Source: Agelas oroides (lineage: Eukaryota; Porifera; Demospongiae; Agelasida; Agelasidae). From it: DNA of 64,000 bases. Below are positions 22,701 to 32,339 of this stretch, in pieces. Below the pieces are notes generated by a model. It was not told the DNA's origin, made no database searches, and was given only the letters and a program-made list of their open reading frames with translations. The stretch is from assembly GCA_949130485.1 (NCBI GenBank), contig OX422184.1, positions 5,122,155 through 5,186,154 of the forward strand. The letters are read 5' to 3'. Both the position numbers and the translations under genes were made by a program. Within the stretch, counting starts at the first letter, position 1. Each line of letters opens with the position of its first letter.

Positions 22701-25700
22701 ATATTGTACACTGCTGTATAGGTGGTTGCTAACATTATTCATGTACAATAAATCTACTACAAACCCACAACTTCCTGCTAGTGATGTGACAGTGATGGTG
22801 TATTAACTATGCCAGAGTGCAATGACTCACAGATATTGCACTGTGTATTGATTTTGTTTACCAGCACTCTTGAATATGGATACAAGTGTTGTGGGTGTCC
22901 TTAAAACGCTTTTCAAAGATATTGACTGGCAGGGATTACAAGACCAATGTTTTTTTTAACCTTTTCCCAACATTGGTGCATGGAAGTAGCTGGTAACAAG
23001 CTGTGTGGCTAGTGGAGTTCAGTTTGCCGGGCTCAACATATTAGCTCACTTGTTGTCCTTCTGGAGATTACTGGGCATGTAAGTAGTACTAATTACCAGC
23101 CATCAGAATCCTTACTTCAGTATGTTTCTAAATAGTGATGATATTTTTTTCATTTATCACAGAAAAAGAACATGTTTAAATCCAGTATTTGCTCAAGTAA
23201 GGAGATCAACAAGTGCAGGTTTGTTAAATGTTTCCTTTTAGCCTTATTTTACAGAGTCAAGCAAAGGCACTATACAGACACTTATGACTAGAGATGAACT
23301 TTTTGTTTGTGTGTTCAATTCAAAGATGATCTCAGTGACAGGTGAGTTTAGTCTAGAAGGTTGCCCTTGAGATTCAAGTGTGTATTCAGGCATGAATTTA
23401 CTCAACGCTTTTTTCATCTTGAATAGCAAGACATGCCTTCGTGCAATAGCTAGGCAGCCTTTTTGTTGGGGAGCAACAAGGTGTGAGCATACACATACAA
23501 AACCAGATTATCAAACAGGATCATCTCATTTCGCCTACTCTTGTTTTGCCTACTAATAAACAATTTGTGTCATTTCGCCTACTCAACAAATAACTGCAGA
23601 AAACAACAAGCAGTTGCAGAAACGTTTACAGATAGAGCACTACAATGGGGGAGAAATCTAGGTGCAGCACTGCAAGAACAAGTTGGTTGTTTTAACCACA
23701 GAGGGGTTACCATGGTTACAGACAAACTGGAGAGACAGTGGCTATGAGAGGTTTGCTTTGCTACTCAGGACTAATTGCATAAGGCAACCCAATAGGCAGC
23801 TGTCCACTTCCTCTTACAACCACAATACACTAGCTGACAACCCTCAGAACACTTGTGAAGGAGTCATTACAATCGCAAGCAGGTGATTCCCTCACAGATG
23901 TTCTGAGGGTTGTCAGCTAGTGTATTGTGGTTGTAAGAGGAAGTGGACAGCTCCATATTGGGTTGCCTTATGCAATTAGTCTTCAATAGCAAAGCTAACC
24001 TCTCATAGCCACTGTCTCTCCAGTTTGTCTGTAACCATGGTAACCCCTCTGTGGTTAAAACAACCAACTCATTTTTGCAGTGAGTTCTTGTACCTTCTCT
24101 TTCGGGAAAGTAAAAGTCCACTGATATAAAATGTGAGCTTTGTCAGTAGAAATTCACTTCATCCTCTGATGTAGTTACTCCGGCCACCACTACAACCAAC
24201 ACCTGCTCTCTGCACTCCTACAATGTTCTATTTTTAATGATTATTCTTCCATCTCTCCCACTTCAGCTGATCACAAACTTATATCCTTACTAAAGCTACA
24301 TGTGTAGTGTACCAAATGTATATTGATTCATTCCTAGTTTGAGTAGGCGAAATGACACAAATTGGTCTTTTGTAGCTAGGCGAAATGAGCCTAAACCAAC
24401 ATGCTTGACATAGCACCACTTTTCTAGGCTTGTTGGTAAACGAGACCTTTATTCACAGACTAAGTGAAGCATGTCAATAAAAAAAATGCAGCTACATACA
24501 TGTACCTTCTTCTGGCCTGTGTATTCATTCTGTCATCATTATGTCATGCTTAGTTCTTTTTGGTTGAATACTGTAAAATTTTGTACAAAAGGAACATTTT
24601 TACATGTACAAATTGGTTAGAGAATGTAAATTACTGAATACCATAAACTCTGGTTATTAATTAGTGCACCTTGCTATTAGGCACATATTTTATTTATTAG
24701 GTGCATGTTTCCTTAATGGTATACGGCATCATTTATTAAGTGCATGTGCATTAAATAGAGTACACTATGAGTGGCAAGAGATCGAGTGAAAACCTAGTCT
24801 CCTGACAGACCGCATTCCAAACAAGGTCTGGTACGAGACTAATGAAAACCATGGCATCAAGAGAATGCAGCACACTCAATAAGTCAAACAAAGAAGGTTT
24901 TTTCCTGTTCCGGCTCTGCATACCATGCCAATACCTGTTGGACGTGGCTTTACTGGCATCTCTTATTTATAGTGCATATCCTCTACTAGGTGCAGGTTTG
25001 CACTCATAAGCGCATGTGCTTATTAACCAGAGTCTACAGTATTGAAGGTGTACAAATATATAGAGGATTTGTATGGAAGGAAAAATGGCATGTGAATTTC
25101 AGATTAGAGAGGTTGTAACTGCCGAATGAGCATGTTTCTAAGGTGTACATGCCACAAGTTACACAAGAACGCCAGTAACACTAAGACCTCAAGCAATCAC
25201 AAACCTTAAGCTTGAATCGCAAATCTCCGATTCATGTGGACGGATGAATGGGTAAAGACAAAGTGTACACAAGATTCACAAAACGTTTGCACCAAACTGC
25301 TTTTCTCTACCTGATAATTCCCTCAATTTTAGTACCTCAGCTAAAATAGAAACTTAAACCCTCTCCAAGGCTCCACCCCCAGTCCGACAACAACATTAAT
25401 ACACACACAAAACAAGTGAAAACTTTACATATGGATTTGTCCTGGGACCACTTCAATTCCTGTCTACAGGCCAAAAACACACAGTTGACCCCCAAAAACA
25501 ACAATTTTGGCTATGTTGGCTTTCTAGAAAAATCCGACACACCTCCACTCAAACCAACCAAAACTGAGCCCAGTTTCAGAAACCTCAACTCACCCCCTAC
25601 AAAATTTAGGTATGCTTTTTCTCACTCACCTCCAGGCCAGGGAGTTACGTCCACAAACCTACTCCCTGTCATTGCACCTAGAATGGAGCCAAGTTACACA

Positions 25701-28700
25701 CATTCCCTCTAGCATAGAAGCCTGAACAGTCAGCTTTCTATAGTACCTTTGCCAGACAACTGTTTGATGACACCCATCTTCCAGGATGGCTCTCTGCCTT
25801 TCCAGCACACTCACAAACGTTTAAGCCCACTCCAGCAAGCTTTACACACACAAATAGCCAACTATCACATTTAATGAGCTAGAAAGTCTTTTTAGTGTTT
25901 AAGTGTTGGAGGATTTCTTCAAAGTTCCACCCAGCCACATGAAAATGCCGCCAGACCAATACAAAGGGCCACATGCCACGTCAAAGGGACACGCTCCCTT
26001 GTTGATTCCGGTTGCCACCATGGGAAAATGTACCCAAGCCAATGAATTTCAATAGCGCCATCATGGTCACCTGACCTCATTAATTATTTATGATCAGAAT
26101 CTGCCCGATTCTTGATTCAAGGTTGTCCTACCTTAATTGCAGCCATACTGCTTGTAGAGGACTTGCTTGATGTTAATTGTGCAAGGCTTCACGAGACAGT
26201 TCGTAGGTGGATAGGACTCGTGCATATTTTGACACCGTCCCTGGCCGTACGATTTACACCAACCTTCAAAATAGGGTTTCATTCACAGAATGCCAGAAAT
26301 GCCATCTCACTGCACTTGCACCTAAACACATTTCCACTGTGTATGAATAATACTTTCATTTTTACATGTACAAATCAATTAGGGTACGTAAATTGCCATT
26401 GTATATCCCAGGAAAGGTGTAGGAATTAATAGGGGATACGAATTATTAGAAATTTCACCGTAACTTGAATTTATCTCGTCATATTACAGACAGTAATAAG
26501 TAGTTTCTACCTTTGAGCTGCATACTTATAGGCAGTAGCATTAAAAGGAAAGTCCACAAGACTTATCCTCAAATGTTTATATCTGTCTTACCTATTCAAG
26601 GTCTGGTGATGACTAATTACTTGTGTGTCAGTTTTTTTTTAACACTCAACATCCGTTTTCTGTTTGACAGTTGGGGTCTTACACTTCTTGAGTTTGTGGT
26701 CTTACACTTCTTGAGTTTGTGGTCAGGCTGTTCTGTTTTTAGACAAATGCTGAAGCTGATAGTTTTGTATAGGTCAAGGAAATGAAACTTTGTCAAAGCA
26801 AAACTGGTATGGCTTAAAATATATGGAAGTATGATGTGCATTATTTCTGTCTGAAATTATATCTAGTGTGTAAATTCTTTAGGGACAAACAGAATATTTG
26901 AAAAAGCAATGAAAGAGGGTTATGTTACCATCTATGCAACAAAATGTGCTATCACTGGCCCTCCTGGTTCAGGTAAGTCGAACCTTCGATCACTTATTCT
27001 CAATGAGGAATGTCCTGCAATACGCCAAAGCACTGCTGTTGCAACTGAAGCCACACAAGCAACACCAGATTTTATTCCATCTATTCAAGAAGATATGGTG
27101 GTAGCTGGTCAGAATGATGGAAAATGGAAGATAGTAGACAATGATGAGATGAAGCGGTTAGTGGCCAGTTGGGTGAAGGCACCAAAGTATCAGATGGATG
27201 GGGAAGATGACGTGCAGGCCAAAAGTACTAGTAGCAACAGTGAAGAAGTTGTAATGCAGCCAAAATTGAATGAAACTGCAGGGCAAGTTAGCCACAAGCC
27301 CACTGTTCCTATTAAACTATGCATACCAACAGAAATTCGACATTTACTAAGCATTTCACATCACAAATCAGATTGCTTACATGAAATGCGTTTTGTCTAC
27401 CTTGTTGATACTGGAGGGCAACCTCAGTTCCAAGAAGTATTGCCAATGTTTGTTCGGAATGCTTCTGTTAATGTGTTTGTTTTCAAGCTTTCCGAGAAGC
27501 TCAGTGATTGTCCAACATTTACGTATTACATTGGTGGGGAGCCATACTGTGAACCAAAAGAGATGCAACTTACCAACAAGGCGATTATTGAACATGCTGC
27601 ACGTTCTGTGTTCTCTTGTGGTCAAACACGACAGATAAAACATGTCAGAGAAAAACCAACCCAACCAGCTGTTGTCTTGGCTGGTACATTCAAGGACCAA
27701 TTAGATAGTTCTGAAATGCTGGAAGAGAAACAAGAGATTCTATTGGAGTGTCTTGGCCCATATATTAAAAAGGATGGTGTTATCGGTGCTTCGAGAAAGA
27801 TGATGATATTTGACATTGATGGAAGTGAGGTAGGGTGGTCCAAAAATGACAGTATCCTTTCTAACCTACGTAACGAAGTGATCATAAGAAGTAAATCCAT
27901 GAAGATTGATGTGCCAATTCGGTGGTTTTTGTTTCAACTTGAACTGAAAGATTATGCCAAGCGAAACAAGTTGGATTTTGTTACGCTCAATGTCTGTTAT
28001 CAAATTGGGCAGCAGTTAAAAATGCCTCCTGAAGATGTTGATCAAGTTCTCCTGTTCCTCGATGAAGTAAACATCATTCTCTACTACCCAGACGTTCTTC
28101 GTGACGTGGTGTTCTGCAATCCACAGTTTCTTCTTAGAAAGGTTACAGAAATTATTGTGGCCAGTTTTGACTGTCTTGTTTTGGCTGGTGACAAGTTAGG
28201 ATCATACAAAATGTTTCAAAAAGAAGGTATCTTCACTTCTCAGTTGATAACTGCAGCAGCATTTCAAGCAGGATATAATGAGGACTTTTCACAAAACGAT
28301 TTGCTGTTGCTGCTAGAGGAGCTACTCATTATAGCAAAGGTTGGAGAAGACCGCTATTTTATGCCTTGTGTGTTGCCACTGGAACAACCAACTTCCGATG
28401 CTAGGCACAAACTTCGTTCTGACTCAGACTTTGCACCACTTGTTTTTTCATTTCCTAGTGGATACTCCCCCCGTGGAATTTATTGTGCCTTAATTGTGTA
28501 CTTGACCTCACAAGTTGAATCCCACACCTGGACTATCACACCAAACTGTGACCTTGTGCGAAAAAGGAACTTGATTGAATTCGACATTCAAACTTGTACC
28601 AGTGACGCTATAGGTACTGTAGTCATTGAAGATACGCTTTCTTATTTTGTAGTTTATGCCTTTGGCTGTGAAGCTAACTTTTGCCAAGAAATTCGACGTA

Positions 28701-29414
28701 CTGTGTGTACTGCAATGTTACATGCAACAGAAAGGCTTTATTATGATCACAGCAAAGTCGAATATAAGGTTGGTTTCTTCTGTGATGGTTTGTGTGGGAT
28801 TAAACCCGAACATGCTGCAGTGCAAATGGATGGAAAGGTAAAGTGCACCAGGAATCTGCGGAAAAAAGGAAAGCCACTGACTGAGGAACAGCAGCCTTGG
28901 TTTGATGCTACCACTTCGAGTTTACATGCAAAAGGTACGCATATTTTTTCCTATTAGTTAGCTTTTGCATGGTACTCATTAGTAGTATGTCATTTTTTGC
29001 AAATGTCCCATAGACAATGTCCCAACATCATGCAAGAAACCATCCCTTGGGCAGCTAATGAATGATGTTGCAGTGAAAGTTAATCCAAGATCATGGAAAA
29101 ACATTGCTACTCAATTAGAGCTACATGCAATTGATATTGACCGTATAAATCAGGAAGAGCAAGGAAAGGTGGATGACCGCTTCATAGAAGTCTTTAGTTT
29201 GTGGGAAAGGAGAGCTATTCGACCATATACATGGGCTACCATGATTGCTGCATTGGAAGCTGACTGTGTTGGGGAAAATCGTGTTGCCATTGAACTGAAG
29301 ACGAAATACCAGACTGCATCTAACCTATCTGCTGTATCCAGCTTGGGAAAGCATCCAAGAGATGACTCAGATACACCTACTGATCCACCACAAAAGCAAC
29401 AAAGGCAAACCTAA
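10365..29414 (+). CDS. 2A-leader / CXXC finger / Roc-COR-like GTPase / death-domain protein (8-exon gene model)
   Basis: The exons are 10365-10785, 14843-15099, 17682-17754, 19958-20132, 20207-20254, 23163-23218, 26883-28934 and 29014-29414. Every junction is GT-AG and every phase agrees, giving 3483 coding bases, 1160 residues and a TAA stop. Domains in order: hydrophobic leader ending in GDVEKNPGP (residues about 128-136), a low-complexity linker with a Lys-rich cluster (about 215-225), a CXXC zinc finger (about 290-340), a P-loop GTPase with GPPGSGKS (about 369-376) and DTGGQ (about 518), a COR-like region, and a C-terminal death-like domain. The 2A motif is predicted to cause ribosome skipping, releasing the leader from a product of about 1025 residues. 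ROCO-type GTPases and death domains act in immune or cell-death signalling in other animals; the CXXC finger would add CpG-DNA binding. ATG 10365 is the first in frame; ATG 10491 is an alternative giving a shorter leader. The exon 6 donor (GTTTGT) is weak, so additional exons there are possible. Confidence 0.72.
10746..10772 (+). other. 2A ribosome-skipping sequence (GDVEKNPGP)
   Basis: The nine codons encode the complete 2A consensus D-V/I-E-x-N-P-G-P with a preceding Gly. Peptide-bond formation is expected to fail between Gly (10767-10769) and Pro (10770-10772). The upstream residues are strongly hydrophobic, as in dual-targeting 2A leaders. Confidence 0.9.
12261..12888. mobile_element. Non-autonomous DNA transposon, CAGGGGCGGATCC ends, 5-bp TSD
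   Basis: It starts CAGGGGCGGATCC and ends GGATCCACCCCTG. Direct AGAGC repeats lie at 12256-12260 and 12889-12893. The interior has no gene and resembles the fragment at 7455-7600. Confidence 0.8.
13543..14243. mobile_element. Possible transposon with GGGGCGAGC / GCTCGCCCC ends
   Basis: The left end TTGTGGGGGCGAGCCTGAGC is mirrored on the right by GCTCAGGCTCGCCCCAATAA. The same end motif recurs near 15307, 33220, 39092, 40030-40055 and 60690. Target duplications were not resolved, so boundaries are approximate. Confidence 0.35.
14771..15161. repeat. Perfect 33-bp inverted repeat flanking exon 2
   Basis: The arms 14771-14803 and 15129-15161 are exact reverse complements (left arm begins TGCTCCTGTTGACCTAG). 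They lie in the introns on either side of exon 2, 325 bases apart. In the pre-mRNA they would form a 33-bp stem looping out the exon with both of its splice sites. Confidence 0.95.
14843..15099 (+). CDS. Exon 2: linker with Lys-rich, NLS-like cluster
   Basis: The acceptor is TTTCATTGCAG and the donor TCT|GTGAGT. In the phase set by exon 1 it reads ELSDGVPQARLDSADCG, later SQTNIETFFEPKSGCLPAPG, and ends RPKKQKKQKKHS. The Lys/Gln cluster could act as a nuclear localisation signal, which would suit the following CXXC finger (inference). No domain is recognised. Confidence 0.65.
15974..16268. repeat. 33-bp tandem repeat (intron 2)
   Basis: About nine units of the type ATAATGTGGTGCTGTACC + TTACCATAACATTAC repeat with period 33. 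A period divisible by three keeps frames open on both strands and creates artefact ORFs. Confidence 0.9.
17682..17754 (+). CDS. Exon 3: short linker exon
   Basis: This is a 73-bp exon between TACTTTTGCAG and GTAAGA. It reads RQKSARKVRNPAAIQDTQNA then STAG in the phase left by exon 2, and ends in phase 1. The sequence is basic, low in complexity and has no recognised domain. Confidence 0.6.
18371..19543. mobile_element. TAGCCTCG-family transposon, outer copy of a nested pair
   Basis: The ends TAACCTCATTCCCAGGC and (inverted) TAGCCTCGGAGGAGTGGGAG are flanked by GATGGACCC (18362-18370) and GACGGACCC (19544-19552), a 9-bp duplication with one mismatch. The element is interrupted by a second family member at 18410-19015. 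It lies in intron 3. Confidence 0.75.
18410..19015. mobile_element. TAGCCTCG-family transposon inserted into another copy
   Basis: The terminal repeats extend more than 60 bases (TAGCCTCGTTCCCAGGC on both ends, inverted). Each contains an inner GCCTGGTAGC that folds back on CCAGGCCCC. The 9-bp duplication GTGGAGATC is exact at 18401-18409 and 19016-19024, so this copy arrived after the outer one. Confidence 0.88.
19958..20132 (+). CDS. Exon 4: Gln-rich linker and first half of the CXXC zinc finger
   Basis: The acceptor is TTATGTTTAG and the donor AA|GTGAGT. After EQGQQPAGTQDSIVMQEATA the frame reads KRPCGTCESCQREDCGECK and HCK. This is the first CXXCXXC cluster and the conserved DCG of CXXC-type zinc fingers (as in DNMT1, MLL, CFP1). 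It supplies six of the eight zinc-ligand cysteines. Confidence 0.8.
20207..20254 (+). CDS. Exon 5: core of the CXXC finger (KFGG motif)
   Basis: This 48-bp exon lies between CTTTTTTTTATAG and GTAAGT. It reads DKSKFGGENKLKQRC, containing the diagnostic KFGG and KQxC of CXXC domains, whose loop contacts CpG DNA in characterised members. Phases on both sides agree with exons 4 and 6. Confidence 0.82.
20255..23162. other. Intron 5 of the 2A-CXXC-GTPase gene
   Basis: ORFs here do not resemble exons. A short GTTTAGCATAG-type segment recurs at about 20598 and 20742. No complete transposon was delimited. Confidence 0.4.
23163..23218 (+). CDS. Exon 6: end of the CXXC finger
   Basis: A strong acceptor (T-rich tract, TTTATCACAG) opens an exon reading LKRTCLNPVFAQVRRSTSA. 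Joined to exon 5 it completes KQRCLKRTC, the final C-x4-C with the usual Arg before the last Cys, which is why it is preferred over an alternative acceptor near 20343. The donor GCAG|GTTTGT is weak. It ends in phase 1, matching exon 7. Confidence 0.7.
23525..24392. mobile_element. Inverted-repeat element with CTCATTTCGCCTA ends, carrying a nested element
   Basis: The left end has CTCATTTCGCCTACTC, then TTTGTGTCATTTCGCCTACT. The right end is the reverse complement of the same pair, with GGCTCATTTCGCCTAG outermost. A second inverted-repeat element (23663-24089) lies inside it. Confidence 0.65.
23663..24089. mobile_element. Long inverted-repeat element (CACTGCAAGAACAAGTTGG ends)
   Basis: The arms of about 200 bases are nearly perfect reverse complements. 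They contain TGGTTGTTTTAACCACAGAG and GTTACCATGGTTACAGACAA and meet near 23885. A second copy lies at 31815-32243 and a partial copy near 34255-34360. Confidence 0.85.
24637..25045. mobile_element. Putative short transposon with ACTCTGGTTAATTA-type ends
   Basis: ATAAACTCTGGTTATTAATT at the left is mirrored by CTTATTAACCAGAGTCTAC at the right. No gene is inside. Boundaries are approximate. Confidence 0.45.
26200..26470. repeat. Dispersed repeat shared with 63060-63295
   Basis: Both places carry CCCTGGC(T/C)GTACGAT, a TTTTTAC(A/G)TGTA(C/T)(A/G)AATCAAT segment and a closing ACGAATTATTAGAAATTTCA-like end, in the same order and orientation. The family is not recognised. Confidence 0.5.
26883..28934 (+). 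CDS. Exon 7: Roc/COR-like P-loop GTPase core
   Basis: This 684-residue exon opens after AAATTCTTTAG. Visible GTPase motifs are ITGPPGSGKSNL (P-loop), YLVDTGGQPQFQEVLP (switch II-like DxxGQ) and VLAGTFKDQLD (G4-like). Then follows IDVPIRWFLFQLEL with DVDQVLLFLDEVNIILYYPD and VVFCNPQFLLRKVTEI, which fits the winged-helix COR region of ROCO-type proteins. The last about 150 residues are a beta-rich region without an assigned family. The segment between P-loop and switch II carries an acidic insert (about exon residues 60-140). It ends AAAG|GTACGC in phase 1. The assignment rests on motif order, not on a search. Confidence 0.8.
29014..29414 (+). CDS. Exon 8: C-terminal death-fold domain
   Basis: The acceptor is GTCCCATAG and the stop TAA is at 29412-29414. 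The domain reads LGQLMNDVAVKVNPRSWKN, IATQLELHAIDIDRINQEEQ, VFSLWERRAIRPYTWATMI and AALEADCVGENRVAIELK. This is the six-helix pattern of death domains: Trp after the first helix, I-D-x-I before helix 3, LxxW near helix 4, and TW...L near helix 5. A short polar tail rich in Pro/Asp/Gln follows. Death domains recruit partners by homotypic contacts. No AATAAA was seen immediately downstream. Confidence 0.78.
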
Positions 29415-29591
29415 GTACATACTCTATGTGGGATATATGTATTGTATAGTTGTTATTGTGTTGTAACATATTTACTGCAACTATGTGTGTGCACCATAGT
29501 ACTGTGAGTAGGTGGTAATTGTTTATGCATTTGTAACAGTTAAACTGGGTTGAAGTTGCTGTTTGTATAATATCCTGTAGTTATAAACAAC

Positions 29592-30245
29592 AAGAATATG
29601 TAGGCTTACTTGTAGCGCCTACCATTATCCTGAGGATAACCATCATAGTTACATTCATAAAGAGAGACTCGACATCAAAATTTACTATCCATTCCCAGGC
29701 TTTCTCTTCAAAAAACAAGGGGAGGAGGGAGCCTGGCAATAAGACTACCATCAGTGACCCTTGTGTGTCACCGATGGCAAGTTTTGATGTGGAATCTTCA
29801 CAATGACAATCATCAAACAGAAACTGGAGCAGGATATGGAACCCCTAGACAGAACAACCCTCAATGTTGACACAATACTGCGATTGCTAGAAATCTGCCT
29901 ACAAACTCTATAATACTAACAACAGCAAGGGAATGCAATGGTGTCTTCATTATCCTCAATTGTAGCAAACCTGTTCATAAAGTTTTTTTTAAAACTTTGC
30001 CACAGCGACAATGACGAACAGACCAAGCCTTTGGCTGCACTATGTTAATGACACCTATTATCACGGGATACATGGGGAAGAGGCACTATGGTCATTTCTG
30101 CAATGCACTTGAACGCCTGCAACCCACTACCTGGTTACTATGGAGACAGAAACCAACAACAGACTTCCGAGGCTTTCTGGATGTACTCATGATATGAGAT
30201 CAGGAGACCCAGATGTTGAAGATAGACGTCTATACGATGGCTCCA
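29592..30245 (+). pseudogene. Decayed Penelope-like reverse transcriptase
   Basis: On the plus strand fragments read SFDVES (about 29775), QQQGNAMVSSLSSIVANLF (about 29925), then LWLHYVNDTYY with HGEEALWSFLQ and METETNN (about 30030-30160). This motif order (SFDVxSLF, GSxxSPxxAN, RYVDDTF, ExExN) is that of Penelope-like elements. Frameshifts and stops separate the pieces. A FDVESLFMNV fragment on the minus strand at about 29640-29690 implies a local inversion, with a TAGCCTCG-type hairpin (29692-29740) between the two. Confidence 0.6.
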
Positions 30246-31002
30246 CATAAAAAAATAAAAATAAAAAAAACAGACACATTTTGTTGCATAGATAAGCTAC
30301 TGAAAGTGTGCACACATAAATACTAACCTTGCCACCACAAACAACAACAATGAAATTCCTCAGAAACCGTAATGGCTTTCACTATTGAACAGGAGCATCA
30401 TCATCTCAAATTACACCCTATGGATCATGCAATGAAGGTAAAAAGAAAGGCAACCAGTTGTATTAGCATAATCCATCACCAAAAGAGGTAAATGAGCAAT
30501 AGTCAGAGCTCTAGTGTGCATTGAGTTACATTCACCACACTGACCCCGCAACATTCTCTCGAGTGCCATTTGCTGTAACCAACAGTTGTTGCTTCCATAC
30601 TTTCTACAACAGTCAGAAAGTCAGACCACACTGACAGGTTTTTGCTCCTACCACAACCCATGAAGTCAAGAGAGGGGAGTCATCAAGACACACACTGAAA
30701 CCAGACTGTTTGTGAGTGAAGACTCACAAATTAAAGAACAAAAGCACTTGTTCAAGGTGTTCAACAAACCTATCCAGATTTATATGTAGGGTGATGTGAG
30801 TGCAAGAGTGACCCCCCAGGGACACGAAGTATGACATGAATCCTCATTAGCCACCTACATCAATGGGATTGCAGAATGAATATAAACTAGGCCTTTAACC
30901 CTGATCTAAACGAATCTGGGTTTGTAATCTGGATTGTACGTTATCAATTAACGATGTGGATTATTGGATAGTGCGCTAATCAGATTTAATGCTGTTCACC
31001 AA

Positions 31003-31455
31003 TAGCCTCGTCCCCAGGCCCCACCCAAAAAATAGGAAAGGGCCGGGGCCTGGTGTCACTTGCAAAAATTCCCGTATGTGCTGTGTCAGCAGTCTTCGTT
31101 TGGAGTAGAGGAATTACGTTCGTCCATTACCAATTACTAAATTCTTGACACATGAAAGTAGTAGACTCGTTCCAAGACCATTTGAAAATGGAAACGAGGC
31201 AAGCAGACTTTTCATAAACCTCGGATTTCAGAAACGTAGAGCATAGTTACGCTAGGCTACTACTCTTGCCTCACAGGATTTGTCTGTAGTCGCTCCGTAG
31301 CAAGATCTGTTCATCTACTCTGTAATGCTATCGTCAACAGTAGCTGGCTACCACGTGATCATGTAAGGTAAGTATAATTGCTGACTCAGCACATACGAGA
31401 AAGTTTGCAAGTGACCCTTTCCCGATTTTTTGGGTGGGGCCTGGGGACGAGGCTA
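31003..31455. mobile_element. TAGCCTCG-family transposon with exact 9-bp TSD
   Basis: The ends TAGCCTCGTCCCCAGGCCCC are inverted, with GTTCACCAA duplicated at 30994-31002 and 31456-31464. The terminal repeats are about 90 bases and contain the inner fold-back GCCTGGTG. There is no gene. Confidence 0.9.
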
Positions 31456-31814
31456 GTTCACCAAAGTCTGCTTGTGTAACAATTTAACTTTAAACAAGTG
31501 GACTTTGCATATAGCATTTGTGCAGTTTCACAAGTGACCTGAAAACCTCTGCAGGAGTGGCACGTGTTGCTACAATAATAACAGTTGTGCTAGTAAAATT
31601 ATTCATGATTATTTAATATCACGTTAAAGTGGCCAAGCCTTCTCAATTTATGCAGTGCCTCCGCTTTCAAGATGATAATCCCATTTGCGCATTCAGACTT
31701 TCAGAGTATGTATGTGCGTGCTGAGAGAAAATGAAAAGTGTCCTTGGTGTGAATTTAAACTGACTTGGTGATGTAGAAATGTGGGAGCAACACGTTGAAA
31801 ACCATGCATGCATG

Positions 31815-32243
31815 CACTGCAAAAACAGGTTAGTTGTTTTAACCACAGAGTGGTTACCATGGTTGCAGACAAGCTGAAGAGGTAGTAGTTATGAGAGGTT
31901 TGCTGTTGGTGTAGAAGACGTACTGCATAAGCCACCCCAATAGGCAGCTGCCCACTTCCTATTAAAACCACAATACACTGACAACCCTCAGAACATTTGT
32001 GAAGGAGTCATCACAAATGCACTTCAAAGTTGCAGTAAGGTACTTTCATGCTTTTAATATAACCAGGTGAGGGAATCACAGATGTTATGAGGGTTTTCGA
32101 TGAACTGGGCAGCTGCCTCTTGTGTTGCCTTATGCAATTACTCTCTAATTACCAAAAGGGAACCTCTCATAACCACTGTCTCTCCAGTTTGTCTGCAACC
32201 AGGGTAACCACTCTGTGGTTAAACAAGTTGTTCTTGCAGTGCA
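31815..32243. mobile_element. Second copy of the long inverted-repeat element
   Basis: The arms match 23663-24089: TGTTTTAACCACAGAGTGGT at the left and its reverse complement near 32200, with CACTGCA at both ends. The arms have diverged more than in the first copy. Confidence 0.75.
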
Positions 32244-32339
32244 TAGTTACCTGTATGGAGATGAAGCATGGGAAGCAGTTTACTTATACGCTTGCAACCA
32301 AAATTAATGTACCTACAGCCTTGTATGTTTAAAAGCTCC

